Source: Desmospora profundinema (GTDB lineage: Bacteria > Bacillota > Bacilli > Thermoactinomycetales > DSM-45169). From it: 64,000 bases of DNA. The notes beneath the pieces were generated by a model. The model made no database searches and had not been told where the DNA came from. It saw nothing but the letters and a program-made list of their open reading frames with translations. The stretch spans positions 1 through 64,000 of the forward strand of contig NZ_JAVDQG010000005.1 in NCBI RefSeq assembly GCF_031454155.1. The letters are read 5' to 3'. Shown here piece by piece: positions 19,564 to 30,127 of the stretch. The translations under genes and the position numbers were made by a program. Within the stretch, counting starts at the first letter, position 1, and the number at the start of each line of letters is the position of its first letter.

Positions 19564-20325
19564 ATGAAATCGACCCTGTATCCACTATTGGTGCGGGACT
19601 TGTCCATCGCCTATCACCGAAAATTGGTTCTCCGTGACATCCAATTTCGTGTGCCGGAAGGAAATCTGGTTGGAATCGTCGGCCCCAACGGCGCCGGCAA
19701 GTCAACCCTGATTAAGGGGATCTTAGGGATCCTCCCGCTCACGAGCGGTGAAGTGAAGATCTATGGGAAACCATACCGGGAGCAGCGTTCCATCGTCGGC
19801 TATGTTCCCCAGCGGGAGTCCGTCGACTGGGACTTTCCCACCAATGCCCTGGACGTTGTCCTGATGGGCCGCTTTGGCCAGTTGGGCTGGTTTAAACGCC
19901 CCCGGGCGGAAGATCGCGATTTTGCATATGAATGCCTCGAAAAAGTGGGTATGGCCGACTTTGCGAAACGTCAGATCAGTCAACTTTCCGGGGGCCAACA
20001 GCAACGGGTCTTTTTGGCCCGTTCCCTGGCCCAAGACGCCCAGGTTTACTTCATGGATGAGCCGTTTGTCGGAGTAGACGCCGCCACCGAAAAAGCGATT
20101 ATCCAGATTTTAAATGACTTGAAGGCACAGAAGAAAACCGTCTTGGTGGTGCACCACGATCTCCAAACCGTCCAGGAGTACTTTGACTGGTTAATTCTTT
20201 TAAACATGCGTCAAATCGCCGTCGGCCCCTCCAATCAGGTATTCACGGCGGAAAACCTGCAAAAAGCATACGGAGGCCGGCTCTCGGTATTGCCGGAACA
20301 ATCCGGTGTCGCCGTGCCGAGGTGA
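19564..20325 (+). CDS. mntB: Manganese-type ABC transporter, ATP-binding protein
   Basis: Cytoplasmic ATPase that powers metal uptake. The 253-residue protein has Walker A GPNGAGKST (about 41-49), the Q-loop, signature LSGGQQQRVFLARSL and Walker B VYFMDEPFVGVD. GAAAGGGGGG precedes the ATG. It lies between the binding protein and the two permeases, and its stop overlaps the next reading frame. Confidence 0.92.
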   Translation: MKSTLYPLLVRDLSIAYHRKLVLRDIQFRVPEGNLVGIVGPNGAGKSTLIKGILGILPLTSGEVKIYGKPYREQRSIVGYVPQRESVDWDFPTNALDVVLMGRFGQLGWFKRPRAEDRDFAYECLEKVGMADFAKRQISQLSGGQQQRVFLARSLAQDAQVYFMDEPFVGVDAATEKAIIQILNDLKAQKKTVLVVHHDLQTVQEYFDWLILLNMRQIAVGPSNQVFTAENLQKAYGGRLSVLPEQSGVAVPR

Positions 20326-20330
20326 TGTCG

Positions 20331-21653
20331 ATGCCATCTATAGAAACTATCTTGCGATTTTTGAGCGATCCCAACACCCTGTGGGTGTTGTCGGGAACGA
20401 TGCTATTAGGCCTTTCCAGCGGAGTGATCGGTGCTTTCGCCTTCCTCCGGAAGCGAAGCCTGATGGGGGACGTTCTCGCCCACGCCGCACTTCCTGGGAT
20501 CTGTATCGCTTTCATGCTGACCGGAGCCAAAAGCCCGATCTTTTTCCTGATCGGCGCAATCCTGAGCGGGGTGCTGGCCTCGATCGCCATCAACGTCATC
20601 ACCCGCTTCTCCCGCATCAAGGAAGACACGGCCTTAGGCTTGATCCTTTCCGTCTTTTTCGGGTTTGGCATCGTCTTGTTAACACAGATCCAACACCAGG
20701 GCAGCGGCAACCAAAGCGGTTTGGACAAATTTTTGTTTGGTCAATCCGCTTCCCTGGTTGGAGAAGATGTCTGGGTGATGGGCAGTGTAGCCGTTCTATT
20801 ATTGGTCGTCACCTTCCTCTTTTTTAAGGAATTCAAATTGCTTTGTTTTGATGCGGGCTTCGGACGCAGCCTGGGATTTCCCATGACTGCACTGGACCTG
20901 TTCCTGATGCTGCTCCTGGTGGTGGCTGTCGTTATCGGTCTTCAGGCGGCGGGCGTTGTGCTGGTGGTCGCACTCATCGTGACACCGGCTGCAGCTGCCC
21001 GATACTGGACAGAGCGACTGGACATCATGTTGATCTTGTCCGCGATTTTAGGCGGACTCTCCGGTGCATTGGGGACAGGGTTGAGTACCATGGGGTACAA
21101 TCTCCCCACCGGCCCTCTGATCGTCGTGGCAGCCTCCTTTATCTTTTTCATTTCCATGGTGTTTGCTCCGCAACGCGGACTGTTGGCGAAAGCCTTACGG
21201 TTGGCTCGTGTCCGCCGGGAGACGGCTCAGGAGTCAATCCTTCACATGTTGTACGAAGCTCGTGAGCGCGGAGCAGGCCCTGTCACCGTCCGTGATGTTG
21301 CCACACGGTTCACCTTATCGTCATGGCGACTCCAACAAGCCGTGCGCAACCTCGTGAAAAAAGGATGGATCCGAATCGAATCCCGAGGAGAAGACCGGGT
21401 CCTGACTGCTACGGAAAACGGTTGGCAAGCCGCCTACAACAGCGTGTTGCACGCACGCCTGACAGAGGTGTGGATGATGCACGAAAACGAAGTAGGCGGC
21501 GCCATCCGCGACCCCGACAGTGGTGCATTACGAGAAGAAATCCCCGAAGACATCCTCCCCACACTGTGGAAACTATTGATTCTGCATGGACGGGAGCCTC
21601 AGTGGAAACCATCCCTGGTGCAAAAGCCTGAACAAGGGGGGGTGGAAGGATGA
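20331..21653 (+). CDS. mntC: Manganese-type ABC transporter permease with C-terminal winged-helix domain
   Basis: Membrane permease of the ZnuB/TroC/MntC family. About nine hydrophobic helices fill residues 1-285, with SSGVIGAFAFLRKRSLMGDVLAHAALPG near the start. Residues of about 295-440 form a soluble domain with a winged-helix look (VRDVATRFTLSSWRLQQAVRNLVKKGWI) similar to DtxR/MntR-type regulators, as also seen in B. subtilis MntC (about 435 residues). The ATG at 20331 has GAGG 8 bases upstream; ATG 20325, overlapping the mntB stop, is an alternative. Confidence 0.88.
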   Translation: MPSIETILRFLSDPNTLWVLSGTMLLGLSSGVIGAFAFLRKRSLMGDVLAHAALPGICIAFMLTGAKSPIFFLIGAILSGVLASIAINVITRFSRIKEDTALGLILSVFFGFGIVLLTQIQHQGSGNQSGLDKFLFGQSASLVGEDVWVMGSVAVLLLVVTFLFFKEFKLLCFDAGFGRSLGFPMTALDLFLMLLLVVAVVIGLQAAGVVLVVALIVTPAAAARYWTERLDIMLILSAILGGLSGALGTGLSTMGYNLPTGPLIVVAASFIFFISMVFAPQRGLLAKALRLARVRRETAQESILHMLYEARERGAGPVTVRDVATRFTLSSWRLQQAVRNLVKKGWIRIESRGEDRVLTATENGWQAAYNSVLHARLTEVWMMHENEVGGAIRDPDSGALREEIPEDILPTLWKLLILHGREPQWKPSLVQKPEQGGVEG

Positions 21654-22549
21654 CGATGGGAATGACCATCATTATTACCGGCGCCATGGTCGCAATCGCC
21701 TGCGGTTTTTTAGGTTGTTTTCTAATCCTGCGGCGGTTGGCTATGGTGGGAGACGCGATCAGTCATGCCGTTCTTCCCGGAATCGTCGTCGCTTATCTGA
21801 TCAGCGGTACCAAGGATTCGGTTTGGATGTTGTTGGGAGCCGCTGCATTCGGCCTCTTGTGTACATTCCTGATCCAAATTTTGAGCCAGCAGGGAGTCCA
21901 ACATGATGCAGCCATCAGCGTGACTTTCACCTTTCTCTTTGCAGTGGGGGTGATCCTGGTCTCTCTGTACACACGGCAGGTTCATCTGGACCTGGACCAC
22001 GTTTTGTACGGGGAAATCGCCTATGTGCCATTCAATACCTGGACCTTGTTTGGTTGGGAAGCCGGCCCCCGTGCCATGTGGATCGTGGGAGCCGCTCTGT
22101 TCCTGTCCCTGGTGGTGGTGGGTCTGTTGTACAAGGAGTTCAAAGTGGTTGCCTTTGATCCGCAGATGGCTGCTGCTCTGGGAATTCCCGTCTTATTGAT
22201 CCACTATTTACTGATGGGATTGGTCTCCGTCACAACAGTGGCATCCTTTGAAAGTGTCGGTGCCATATTGGTGGTAGCCATGTTAATCGTACCGGGAGCG
22301 ACCGCCTATCTGTTGACGGACAAATTGGAATGGATGCTTGCCATCAGCGCCCTCGTCGGGATCCTGAGCTCCATCTTCGGCTATTGGATCTCATTGTGGC
22401 TGGATGCCTCCATCGCCGGATCGATGACGGTCGCCGCAGGACTGCTTTTCGTCTGCGCGTTCCTCTTCTCTCCCCTGCACGGAGTCGTCACACGCTGGAT
22501 CGTTCGTCGGTCGATGCGCTTGGCCGCGATCAAAGGAGGAGAAGGGTGA
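21650..22549 (+). CDS. mntD: Manganese-type ABC transporter permease, second subunit
   Basis: A 299-residue permease of the same family as MntC without the winged-helix extension, matching B. subtilis MntD (295 residues). It opens with an ITGAMVAIACGFLGCFLILRRLAMVGDAISHAVLPG segment (the same core motif as its partner) and has eight to nine helices. Its ATG overlaps the mntC stop by 4 bases and is preceded by GGGGTGGAAGG. Last gene of the operon; a terminator follows. Confidence 0.9.
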   Translation: MTMGMTIIITGAMVAIACGFLGCFLILRRLAMVGDAISHAVLPGIVVAYLISGTKDSVWMLLGAAAFGLLCTFLIQILSQQGVQHDAAISVTFTFLFAVGVILVSLYTRQVHLDLDHVLYGEIAYVPFNTWTLFGWEAGPRAMWIVGAALFLSLVVVGLLYKEFKVVAFDPQMAAALGIPVLLIHYLLMGLVSVTTVASFESVGAILVVAMLIVPGATAYLLTDKLEWMLAISALVGILSSIFGYWISLWLDASIAGSMTVAAGLLFVCAFLFSPLHGVVTRWIVRRSMRLAAIKGGEG

Positions 22550-22565
22550 ACAACGAACAGGAATA

Positions 22566-22612
22566 AAAGCCGCCCCCTGCCCTGAGATTAAGGGCAAGGG
22601 GCGGCTTTATTT
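22566..22612. terminator. Bidirectional terminator between mntD and yebC
   Basis: Long stem AAAGCCGCCCC...GGGGCGGCTTT, T-rich on both sides, serving the two converging operons. Confidence 0.85.
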
Positions 22613-22637
22613 TATAAAATCATTTTGACTGAATGCC

Positions 22638-23387
22638 TCATAGTTTTTCCAACTCCGCTTCGTCGATATCGAAATTGGCATATACGTTTTGAACGTCGTC
22701 ATGGTCCTCCAAGGCTTCCATCAGCGCCAGGATCTTAGGTATATGCTCCCCGTCTACATCCACGGTATTGGTAGGAACCATCGTCACCTCAGCAGTGGAA
22801 AAACGAATCCCTTCTGCTTCTATGGCATTTTTCACATCCTCGAACGCTTCCGGAGCCGTGAACACTTCAATGACATCCTCTGTCACCTCGAAATCCTCTG
22901 CTCCGGCTTCCAGAGCCAACATCATCAGGTCATCTTCTCCCATCTCCGTCGACTCTCGGTCCACACGGAGCAGCCCTTTGCGCTCAAACATCCACGCGAC
23001 ACAGCCGGATTCACCCAGGTTGCCATCCCTTTTGGAAAAAATATGGCGCATGTCGGCAGCGGTACGGTTGCGGTTGTCCGTCAGGGCTTCCACCATGACG
23101 GCGGCCCCGGCTGGACCATATCCTTCATACGTGACGGCTTCATAATGACCGCCGCCCTCTTCCCCTGTTCCCCGCTTGATCGCCCGATCAATGTTGTCAT
23201 TGGGCATGTTTTGGGAACGAGCTTTGGCGATGGCGAGACGAAGGCGCTGGTTCTGTTCCGGATCGCCGCCTCCTTCCCGTGCAGCCACCATAATCTCCCT
23301 TGACAATTTGGCGAACATTTTCCCTCTGATGGCATCTTGACGCCCTTTGCGATGTTGGATGTTTTTCCACTTGGAATGGCCGGCCAT
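22638..23387 (-). CDS. YebC/PmpR family protein
   Basis: The 249-residue protein starts MAGHSKWKNIQHRKGRQD, the universal YebC opening, and has NDNIDRAIKRGTGE and the acidic C-terminal domain of the family. Members were described as transcription regulators; recent work links YebC-type proteins to translation of proline-rich stretches. AAGAGGTGAT precedes the ATG. The gene sits upstream of the ruv region in B. subtilis (yrbC) and next to safA here. If the translation role holds, the neighbouring proline-rich SafA would be a suitable client (speculation). Confidence 0.92.
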   Translation of the reverse strand: MAGHSKWKNIQHRKGRQDAIRGKMFAKLSREIMVAAREGGGDPEQNQRLRLAIAKARSQNMPNDNIDRAIKRGTGEEGGGHYEAVTYEGYGPAGAAVMVEALTDNRNRTAADMRHIFSKRDGNLGESGCVAWMFERKGLLRVDRESTEMGEDDLMMLALEAGAEDFEVTEDVIEVFTAPEAFEDVKNAIEAEGIRFSTAEVTMVPTNTVDVDGEHIPKILALMEALEDHDDVQNVYANFDIDEAELEKL

Positions 23388-23675
23388 GCGGATCACCTCT
23401 TTCGTTCGGTTTCCTGTTGCATGCTGGCGGAGACGGATGGGAGGACCGCTCCGTTTGCGGTATACTGGAGTCAGCGTCTTGTACGACTGCAAGCACGCTT
23501 TTTTACGCATTTTGGACAGAGAAAAGACCCACCTGCTCTGTAAAGGGCACGGCGGATCCGACCGTCAAAAACAGCGGCATGTCGAGTCCCGCCTCCTTTT
23601 TCAAAAAGGCGGTCCTGTTGTTGTTCTCCACGCATGCGAACCTCAATCATTTCCATCTTACCACATGCAGCCGAT

Positions 23676-24653
23676 TCAGACCAACCACGGCCGAAAGCGA
23701 GTCCACGGTCGCCAACGGGAAACCTTGGCCACCAAGCTCTGTAGATACGGCAGGGTGCGGGCCAGTGCATAATCGGGGTCACCTCGGCTCAGTCCCAGTG
23801 CTTCTCGATAGATTTCATTGGGAAAGGCCAACAGAATCCGGAGCAGCTCCCGTTCCACTAACGGGAGAGGGCGTTCCCTCTCATAGGCAGCCATCGTCCG
23901 GTGCAGGATAGAAACATCCCAATCCTGTTCCCACATCGCCCGGGAGAGCAATTGCCACAAATCTCCCACCTGCAAATCGTATCCGGCGGTATCAAAATCG
24001 ATCAGCCAGCCCTTGCCGGTAAAGTCCCATACCCAATTGTGACTGGCCAGATCCCGGTGAACCAAACTTTGCATCCTCTGCTCTCTGCCACACCAGTAAT
24101 CCCATGGATAACGAGCCAGCGCGTCCAGCACTTGTTGCCCGCAGTGGAGGAGTTCTCCCTCCACCGGTTGTAACACTTGCCGTACCTGGGATGAGGGCGG
24201 AGTCGTACGGATCAATTGGACAAAGGAATGGAATCGCTCTTCCACCCGCCTAATCAAATGGCGTCCGGGGGAAAGCGTAGGGGTATGCAATCTACGTCCC
24301 AATCGGTGAAACTTTCCCAGTACACCCGCACTGCCAGTAAGATCGTTCCGATCTCCGTATTGGGCACTTCGTCCCTGAATCCAGGCAGACAATTGCCATT
24401 TCTGTCCATCCGTCAACCACCGAGGCATTCCTTTAAAGCCGCGGTTCCTCATTTCTCGATCCACTCCAGCCCACCAACGGAGAAAGGCGGGTCGCCGCGA
24501 CTGCTTTGCCACCCAACAACCATGGGAAGTTGTCACCAGCCAATTCCGCCGGAACGGCTGGATATCGGTGATTCGCTCCCCCAGCAACCGTTCCCAAAGG
24601 AGGTGTTCATCCGAACCTGCCTTACGCTCCCCTTCCCATTCCCGGCCATTCAC
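23676..24653 (-). CDS. CotS/YsxE-like spore coat protein (aminoglycoside phosphotransferase fold)
   Basis: A 325-residue protein of the CotS family, which has the aminoglycoside/choline kinase fold and is found in spore coats. Visible motifs are SLVHRDLASHNWVW (catalytic loop HxD...N, about residues 218-231) and WLIDFDTAGYDLQVGDLWQLL (metal-binding D). The ATP-binding N-lobe is weak, as in other CotS proteins, so kinase activity is uncertain. Its ATG overlaps the safA stop (ATGA), making a two-gene spore coat unit. In B. subtilis a similar pairing exists for spoVID-ysxE. Confidence 0.8.
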   Translation of the reverse strand: MNGREWEGERKAGSDEHLLWERLLGERITDIQPFRRNWLVTTSHGCWVAKQSRRPAFLRWWAGVDREMRNRGFKGMPRWLTDGQKWQLSAWIQGRSAQYGDRNDLTGSAGVLGKFHRLGRRLHTPTLSPGRHLIRRVEERFHSFVQLIRTTPPSSQVRQVLQPVEGELLHCGQQVLDALARYPWDYWCGREQRMQSLVHRDLASHNWVWDFTGKGWLIDFDTAGYDLQVGDLWQLLSRAMWEQDWDVSILHRTMAAYERERPLPLVERELLRILLAFPNEIYREALGLSRGDPDYALARTLPYLQSLVAKVSRWRPWTRFRPWLV

Positions 24654-25651
24654 AGCTCGGCGGAACTGCTCTCCCGTTCTTCCTCATTGCGGAAAAGCTC
24701 GGTGTAATCACGAGTCTGACCGTTGTTTTGTTCCGAGCTTTCCAGAGGCAGTGGATGCAGAGGGCCCAACGAAGAGGGGGCCTTTAGAGGAGCATCCGGG
24801 GGAGTAGCCTCCTCTGATGAAGGTGTCATCGGGTGAGTCATACCTGGGGTGCCTGGATAACCAGGTGCGGGGTCGCCTACTCCGGGCATCGGATATCGGT
24901 GACCAGGTGCAGGATAACCCACCCCGGGCATCGGATATCGGTGACCAGGTGCAGGATAACCCACCCCGGGCATCGGATATCGGTGACCAGGTGCGGGATA
25001 ACCCACCCCGGGCATCGGATACATCGGACCGGGTGCGGGATAGCCCATCCCGGGCATCGGATACATCGGACCCGGTGCGGGATAGCCCGGTCCCGGCATC
25101 GGATGCATCGGACCCGGTGCGGGATAGCCCGGTCCCGGCATCATTGGTGAAGGGGGATATGGATGTGCGGGCTGTTTCGGGCCACAACCACAACCTTTTC
25201 TGGGTGGTTGTGCGGGGGTGGGATAGGTAGTAGGCGGCATGTCGGGAGTCAACCCTGGGTATGGAGAGGGCATCGTACCCGGCGGCATCAGCGGCATGGG
25301 CTCCTGAGGTTGGTACTTAGGGGCTTCAGGCATGGGCGGCACTCCCGGAGAAGGATAGGGGGGCGGAACCCTCCAATCTCTTCCCAGTGATGGCCGTTCC
25401 ATCGATGACTCTCTGGAACTGGAGCTTTCCTTCGATGGTGAGGGTGTCGGCTCCTGCTGGACCGCTGCTTCGCTTGTTTTATGCAAAGAGACCGGAACCT
25501 TACCGGTGGGAATCCGCACCTTGGTCCCGGGCTCCAAGCGATCAGGGTCCCCGAGGTCATCATTGGCGTGCAACAGGGTCTGAATCGGGATGTCGAAGCG
25601 ACGGGCGATCGACCACACGGTGTCCCCGGGCTGCACGATGTGCAATTTCAC
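24650..25651 (-). CDS. safA: Spore coat morphogenetic protein SafA-like (LysM)
   Basis: A 333-residue protein with one N-terminal LysM domain (residues 1-50, KLHIVQPGDTVWSIARRFD...RLEPGTKVRIPTG), which in SafA and SpoVID targets the forming spore. The rest is low complexity and very rich in Pro, Gly, Tyr and Met, with tandem 14-residue units, and ends in a charged tail. GTG 25651 has AGGGAGGG upstream and gives the LysM start at residue 2. Position next to yebC, as in B. subtilis, favours SafA over SpoVID. The N-terminal identity is firm; the inner coat role is carried over. Confidence 0.8.
   Translation of the reverse strand: MKLHIVQPGDTVWSIARRFDIPIQTLLHANDDLGDPDRLEPGTKVRIPTGKVPVSLHKTSEAAVQQEPTPSPSKESSSSRESSMERPSLGRDWRVPPPYPSPGVPPMPEAPKYQPQEPMPLMPPGTMPSPYPGLTPDMPPTTYPTPAQPPRKGCGCGPKQPAHPYPPSPMMPGPGYPAPGPMHPMPGPGYPAPGPMYPMPGMGYPAPGPMYPMPGVGYPAPGHRYPMPGVGYPAPGHRYPMPGVGYPAPGHRYPMPGVGDPAPGYPGTPGMTHPMTPSSEEATPPDAPLKAPSSLGPLHPLPLESSEQNNGQTRDYTELFRNEEERESSSAEL
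24845..25145. repeat. 42-bp tandem repeats inside safA
   Basis: About seven units of 42 bases encode 14-residue repeats of the form GYPAPGxxYPMPGV. Three units (GYPAPGHRYPMPGV) are identical or nearly so at DNA level, indicating recent duplication; the outer units drift to GYPAPGPMYPMPGM, GYPAPGPMHPMPGP and a degenerate GDPAPGYPGTPGM. Confidence 0.9.
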
Positions 25652-25737
25652 TCTTCGTTCCCTCCCTAAAAAAACAAACTCGGTACTATGTATATGCACC
25701 CATGGGCGGTTTGCCCCCTATAAGAGGAGGAAAAGAT

Positions 25738-25767
25738 ATGATCGACGGTCCGGAAGCGAAAACTTGA
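25738..25767 (+). CDS. Possible 9-codon leader ORF
   Basis: ATG at 25738 opens MIDGPEAKT and stop, with AGGAGG 7 bases upstream, an excellent ribosome binding site for so short a frame. It lies 72 bases before the GDSL gene, in the divergent region with safA. It may be a leader peptide or chance. Confidence 0.25.
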   Translation: MIDGPEAKT

Positions 25768-25839
25768 TTTCCCTTCAATCACACCCCTCCTCCTACATAG
25801 CAGTTAGGTGATGTGCTACCCCACGTAAAGGAGTCGAAT

Positions 25840-26661
25840 ATGAAAATCAAAGGTCGACCGCTTTGGATCACAATCTACATTTTGTCATTTACGTCGCTCG
25901 TACTCCTGTTGATTGGATTTTCCTGGGCTTTGGCGGAAGTAACGGGAACCTCCTCCGCCCCCCAACCAGAGGAAGCAAGAGAAACCGACACCATAGCTAC
26001 TCCCGGTGGTGAACGTCTACTGGTCAGTCTGGGAGATTCCCTCACCCGGGGAACCGGCGACGCTACCGGACAGGGATATTTTGGCCGGGTACGTTCGTCC
26101 CTCCGGGAACAAGATCCGACCGTCAACGCCGTCAACTTGGGAATTAAAGGACAAACCTCGTCTGAGTTGAAACAGCAACTGACGCAAAAACAAGTTCGTG
26201 ATCTCCTGAACAACGCCAGTTGGATTACCTTAACCATCGGGGGAAACGACCTATTTCGCGGAAGCGGCTCCTTAGAATCCATCGACCGGAATGAAGCTAC
26301 CGCTACCAAGGAAGAGTACGTCGACAATTTGAAAACCATACTGGAATCGATCCGGAAGGAAAATCCCGAGGCTCCGGTGCTTATCTTCGGTCTCTATAAT
26401 CCCTTTGGCAACTTGGAGGATCGTGAGACCACCGATGCTCTGGTACGCGAATGGAATCAAAGCATCGAAGAAACCATAGCAAACGACCCCGGTGTGGTCA
26501 TGATCCCTGTGTACGACCTATTTCAGCTCAATCCTGACCACTACCTGTATACGGATCATTTCCATCCCAATGACAACGGTTATCAGATGATGGCTGACCG
26601 TCTCTTGCAAACGCTAAACGCATGGGAGGAACGACCGGAGGTGAATACGGATGCCCGGTAA
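25840..26661 (+). CDS. SGNH/GDSL-family esterase, membrane-anchored
   Basis: A 273-residue hydrolase of the GDSL family (YpmR-like). An N-terminal helix (residues 9-31) exports or anchors it. Block I GDSLTRGTG has the nucleophile Ser 67; block III is TIGGNDLF; block V is DHFHPNDNGY with the Asp/His pair. The substrate, an ester or acyl group on a lipid or wall component, is unknown. AAAGGAG precedes ATG 25840. The stop lies 11 bases into the next gene, so it forms an operon with the ABC transporter. Confidence 0.87.
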   Translation: MKIKGRPLWITIYILSFTSLVLLLIGFSWALAEVTGTSSAPQPEEARETDTIATPGGERLLVSLGDSLTRGTGDATGQGYFGRVRSSLREQDPTVNAVNLGIKGQTSSELKQQLTQKQVRDLLNNASWITLTIGGNDLFRGSGSLESIDRNEATATKEEYVDNLKTILESIRKENPEAPVLIFGLYNPFGNLEDRETTDALVREWNQSIEETIANDPGVVMIPVYDLFQLNPDHYLYTDHFHPNDNGYQMMADRLLQTLNAWEERPEVNTDAR

Positions 26662-27586
26662 TGATCGCAAGGCTGTTTTGTCCGTTCGAGGATTGAGCAA
26701 AACCATCGGAAAACGGAAAATCGTTCAGGATGTCGCTTTCGATGTGTGGGAGGGGGAAATTTTTGGTTTTTTAGGGCCCAACGGTGCCGGAAAAACAACC
26801 ACTATCCGCATGCTGGTGGGTCTGATTCGTCCCACCGGCGGAACGGTCACCATCGAGGGACACGACCTCACCCGACACTTTACTCAAGCGATCAGCCAAG
26901 TGGGAGCCATCGTTGAAAACCCGGAGATGTACCCCTATCTCACCGGACGAGAAAATCTGGAACATTTCGCCCGAATGGAAGGGCAAATCCCAACGGAGCG
27001 GATCGAAGAAGTGGTACAACTAGTCGAACTGAGGGATCGAATCGACGAACCTGTAAAAACATACTCCCTCGGCATGCGCCAACGGCTGGGGATTGCCCAG
27101 GCACTCCTGCGCCGTCCCCGGTTGCTGATCCTGGACGAACCCACCAACGGTTTGGATCCATCCGGTATACGGGAGATGCGCCGGTTTATCCAACGACTCG
27201 CCAAAGAGCAGGGAATCAGCGTCTTTATCTCCAGCCACATTCTGCATGAAGTTCAACTGTTATGTGACCGAGTCGCCATAATCAGTAAAGGGAAAGTGGT
27301 TCGAACAGGACCCGTCAGCCAGCTTCTCGAGGGGGAGTCACCCGTGGAATGGCGTGTGCATCCGACGGAAAAAGGTGTGGAGATATTTCGTTCCCTTCCT
27401 GCCGTCACTGCCCTGGAGTCTCTTTCCGACAGCGGTGTCATCCGCACCCATCTCCCGGAAGATTCGATCGCTGACGTCAATCGGGCACTTCTGGAAGCCG
27501 GTGTCCAAGTGACCGAGATCCGGCGGAAACATCCGACTCTGGAGGATGTCTTCCTCCAAATGACGGAGGGAGATCACATTGCGTAA
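26651..27586 (+). CDS. ABC transporter ATP-binding protein
   Basis: A 311-residue ATPase of the type found in ABC-2 exporters (BcrA/CcmA-like). Walker A GPNGAGKTT near residue 45, signature YSLGMRQRLGIAQALL, Walker B LLILDEPTNGLDPSG and the switch His in ISSHILHEV are all intact. The last ~90 residues are the C-terminal domain common to this subfamily. GGAGGTG precedes the ATG. It overlaps the esterase upstream and the permease downstream, so the three are one transcription unit. Substrate unknown. Confidence 0.9.
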   Translation: MPGNDRKAVLSVRGLSKTIGKRKIVQDVAFDVWEGEIFGFLGPNGAGKTTTIRMLVGLIRPTGGTVTIEGHDLTRHFTQAISQVGAIVENPEMYPYLTGRENLEHFARMEGQIPTERIEEVVQLVELRDRIDEPVKTYSLGMRQRLGIAQALLRRPRLLILDEPTNGLDPSGIREMRRFIQRLAKEQGISVFISSHILHEVQLLCDRVAIISKGKVVRTGPVSQLLEGESPVEWRVHPTEKGVEIFRSLPAVTALESLSDSGVIRTHLPEDSIADVNRALLEAGVQVTEIRRKHPTLEDVFLQMTEGDHIA

Positions 27587-28571
27587 CGGAATCAGCCTCA
27601 TCTACAACGAACTGTTGAAGATGGTAAAGAAAAAACGGCTGCTGGTTGTCCTTCTGATCGTAGCCATCCTGATCCCCATCTTCACCTACGCCCAATACCG
27701 TACCGTCCAAAACACAGTGGAACAATTGGGCACGGACGATTGGCGTTCGGTGCTTCAACAGCAGATTATCGACAGCCAAAACCGCCTCTCCTCCAGCCGC
27801 CTACCGGAAGAATGGCGGGAATATCTCAAATTGAACATTCAACAACAACAATACTACCTGGATCATGACATCAACCCGATGGCACCGGGTGCCCCCACCT
27901 TTGTGCGGCAGTTTATCCAGGAGTCCATATCCCTGTTTTTACCTTTGTTGGTGGTAGTGGTCGCCTCCGATATCGTCTCGTCGGAACATTCCGCCGGCAC
28001 CATCAAGATGTTGCTCACCCGACCGGTACGACGGTGGCGCATCTTGCTCAGCAAGTATCTCGCCCTGCTTCTCGTCGTCTCACTGGTGGTAATGGCGACT
28101 GCGGTATTGGGTTATCTGATCTCCGGTGTGATCTTCGGGTATTCCGGCTGGACAATGCCGGTATTAACCGGATTTCAAGAAGAAAACGGCGAACTGCTCA
28201 CGGATGAGGTGCGCCTGATCCCACAATGGCAAGCCATCCTGATGGGGTACGGCTTGGGTTGGTTCTCCTGTGTGGCCGTGGCCACCATCGCCTTTATGGT
28301 CTCAGTGTTGGTCAGAAGCACCGCTGCCAGCATGGGGATCATGATGGCAGCCCTGATTTCCGGCAGCCTGCTCACCCAGCTAGCCCCGTCATGGTCCACC
28401 TTGAAATATCTGGCCTTTACCAACCTGCGGCTGACGGACTACCTCAGCGGCAACCCGACCATGATCGAAGGGATGACCCTTCCCTTCTCCCTGACAGTCC
28501 TGGGAACCTGGTCGCTTGTCTCCCTCGCTGTCGCCTTCACCGTGTTTATTCGCAAAGACGTTTTGGCCTGA
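27579..28571 (+). CDS. ABC-2 type transporter permease
   Basis: A 330-residue membrane partner of the preceding ATPase. It has one N-terminal helix (about residues 21-40), a long extracytoplasmic loop with coiled-coil character (residues 45-110), and five further helices, including the ABC-2 motif [20 protein letters not shown] near residue 145. TTG 27579 is the start, with GGAGGG upstream, and overlaps the ATPase gene by 8 bases. A terminator follows. Confidence 0.87.
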   Translation: MRNGISLIYNELLKMVKKKRLLVVLLIVAILIPIFTYAQYRTVQNTVEQLGTDDWRSVLQQQIIDSQNRLSSSRLPEEWREYLKLNIQQQQYYLDHDINPMAPGAPTFVRQFIQESISLFLPLLVVVVASDIVSSEHSAGTIKMLLTRPVRRWRILLSKYLALLLVVSLVVMATAVLGYLISGVIFGYSGWTMPVLTGFQEENGELLTDEVRLIPQWQAILMGYGLGWFSCVAVATIAFMVSVLVRSTAASMGIMMAALISGSLLTQLAPSWSTLKYLAFTNLRLTDYLSGNPTMIEGMTLPFSLTVLGTWSLVSLAVAFTVFIRKDVLA

Positions 28572-28584
28572 ACATCCGGGTCAT

Positions 28585-28608
28585 AAAAAGTCCCGGGTGG
28601 ACTTTTTT
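28585..28608 (+). terminator. Terminator after the ABC permease
   Basis: AAAAAGTCC pairs with GGACTTTTT across five bases, followed by further T. Confidence 0.7.
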
Positions 28609-28665
28609 CCCCCGGACGGATATCCTTCTCTTAGGGACCTTCATGACAGAAAGGATGGAAAACCA

Positions 28666-30072
<1,407 letters not shown>

Positions 30073-30082
30073 ATGACTAATC

Positions 30083-30112
30083 AAAACGCAGCCCGTGACG
30101 GGCTGCGTTTTG
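30083..30112. terminator. Terminator after gnd
   Basis: AAAACGCAGCCCG / CGGGCTGCGTTTT with a 3-base loop; works on both strands and also lies downstream of the small gene at 30128. Confidence 0.85.
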
Positions 30113-30127
30113 CTATGAATCGAGCGA

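Noticed and set aside
24845-25145. CRISPR array
   Set aside because: Repeats are contiguous 42-bp coding units without unique spacers, and no cas genes are present.
24817-25230. Plus-strand ORF of 137 codons opposite safA with regular repeats
   Set aside because: It is the mirror of the safA 42-bp tandem repeats; the repeat length is a multiple of three, so frames stay open on both strands. The safA frame has the LysM domain and the ribosome binding site.
26651-28571. Bacteriocin or antibiotic resistance exporter
   Set aside because: The ATPase resembles BcrA-type proteins, but so do many ABC-2 exporters; there is no peptide precursor or modifying enzyme nearby.
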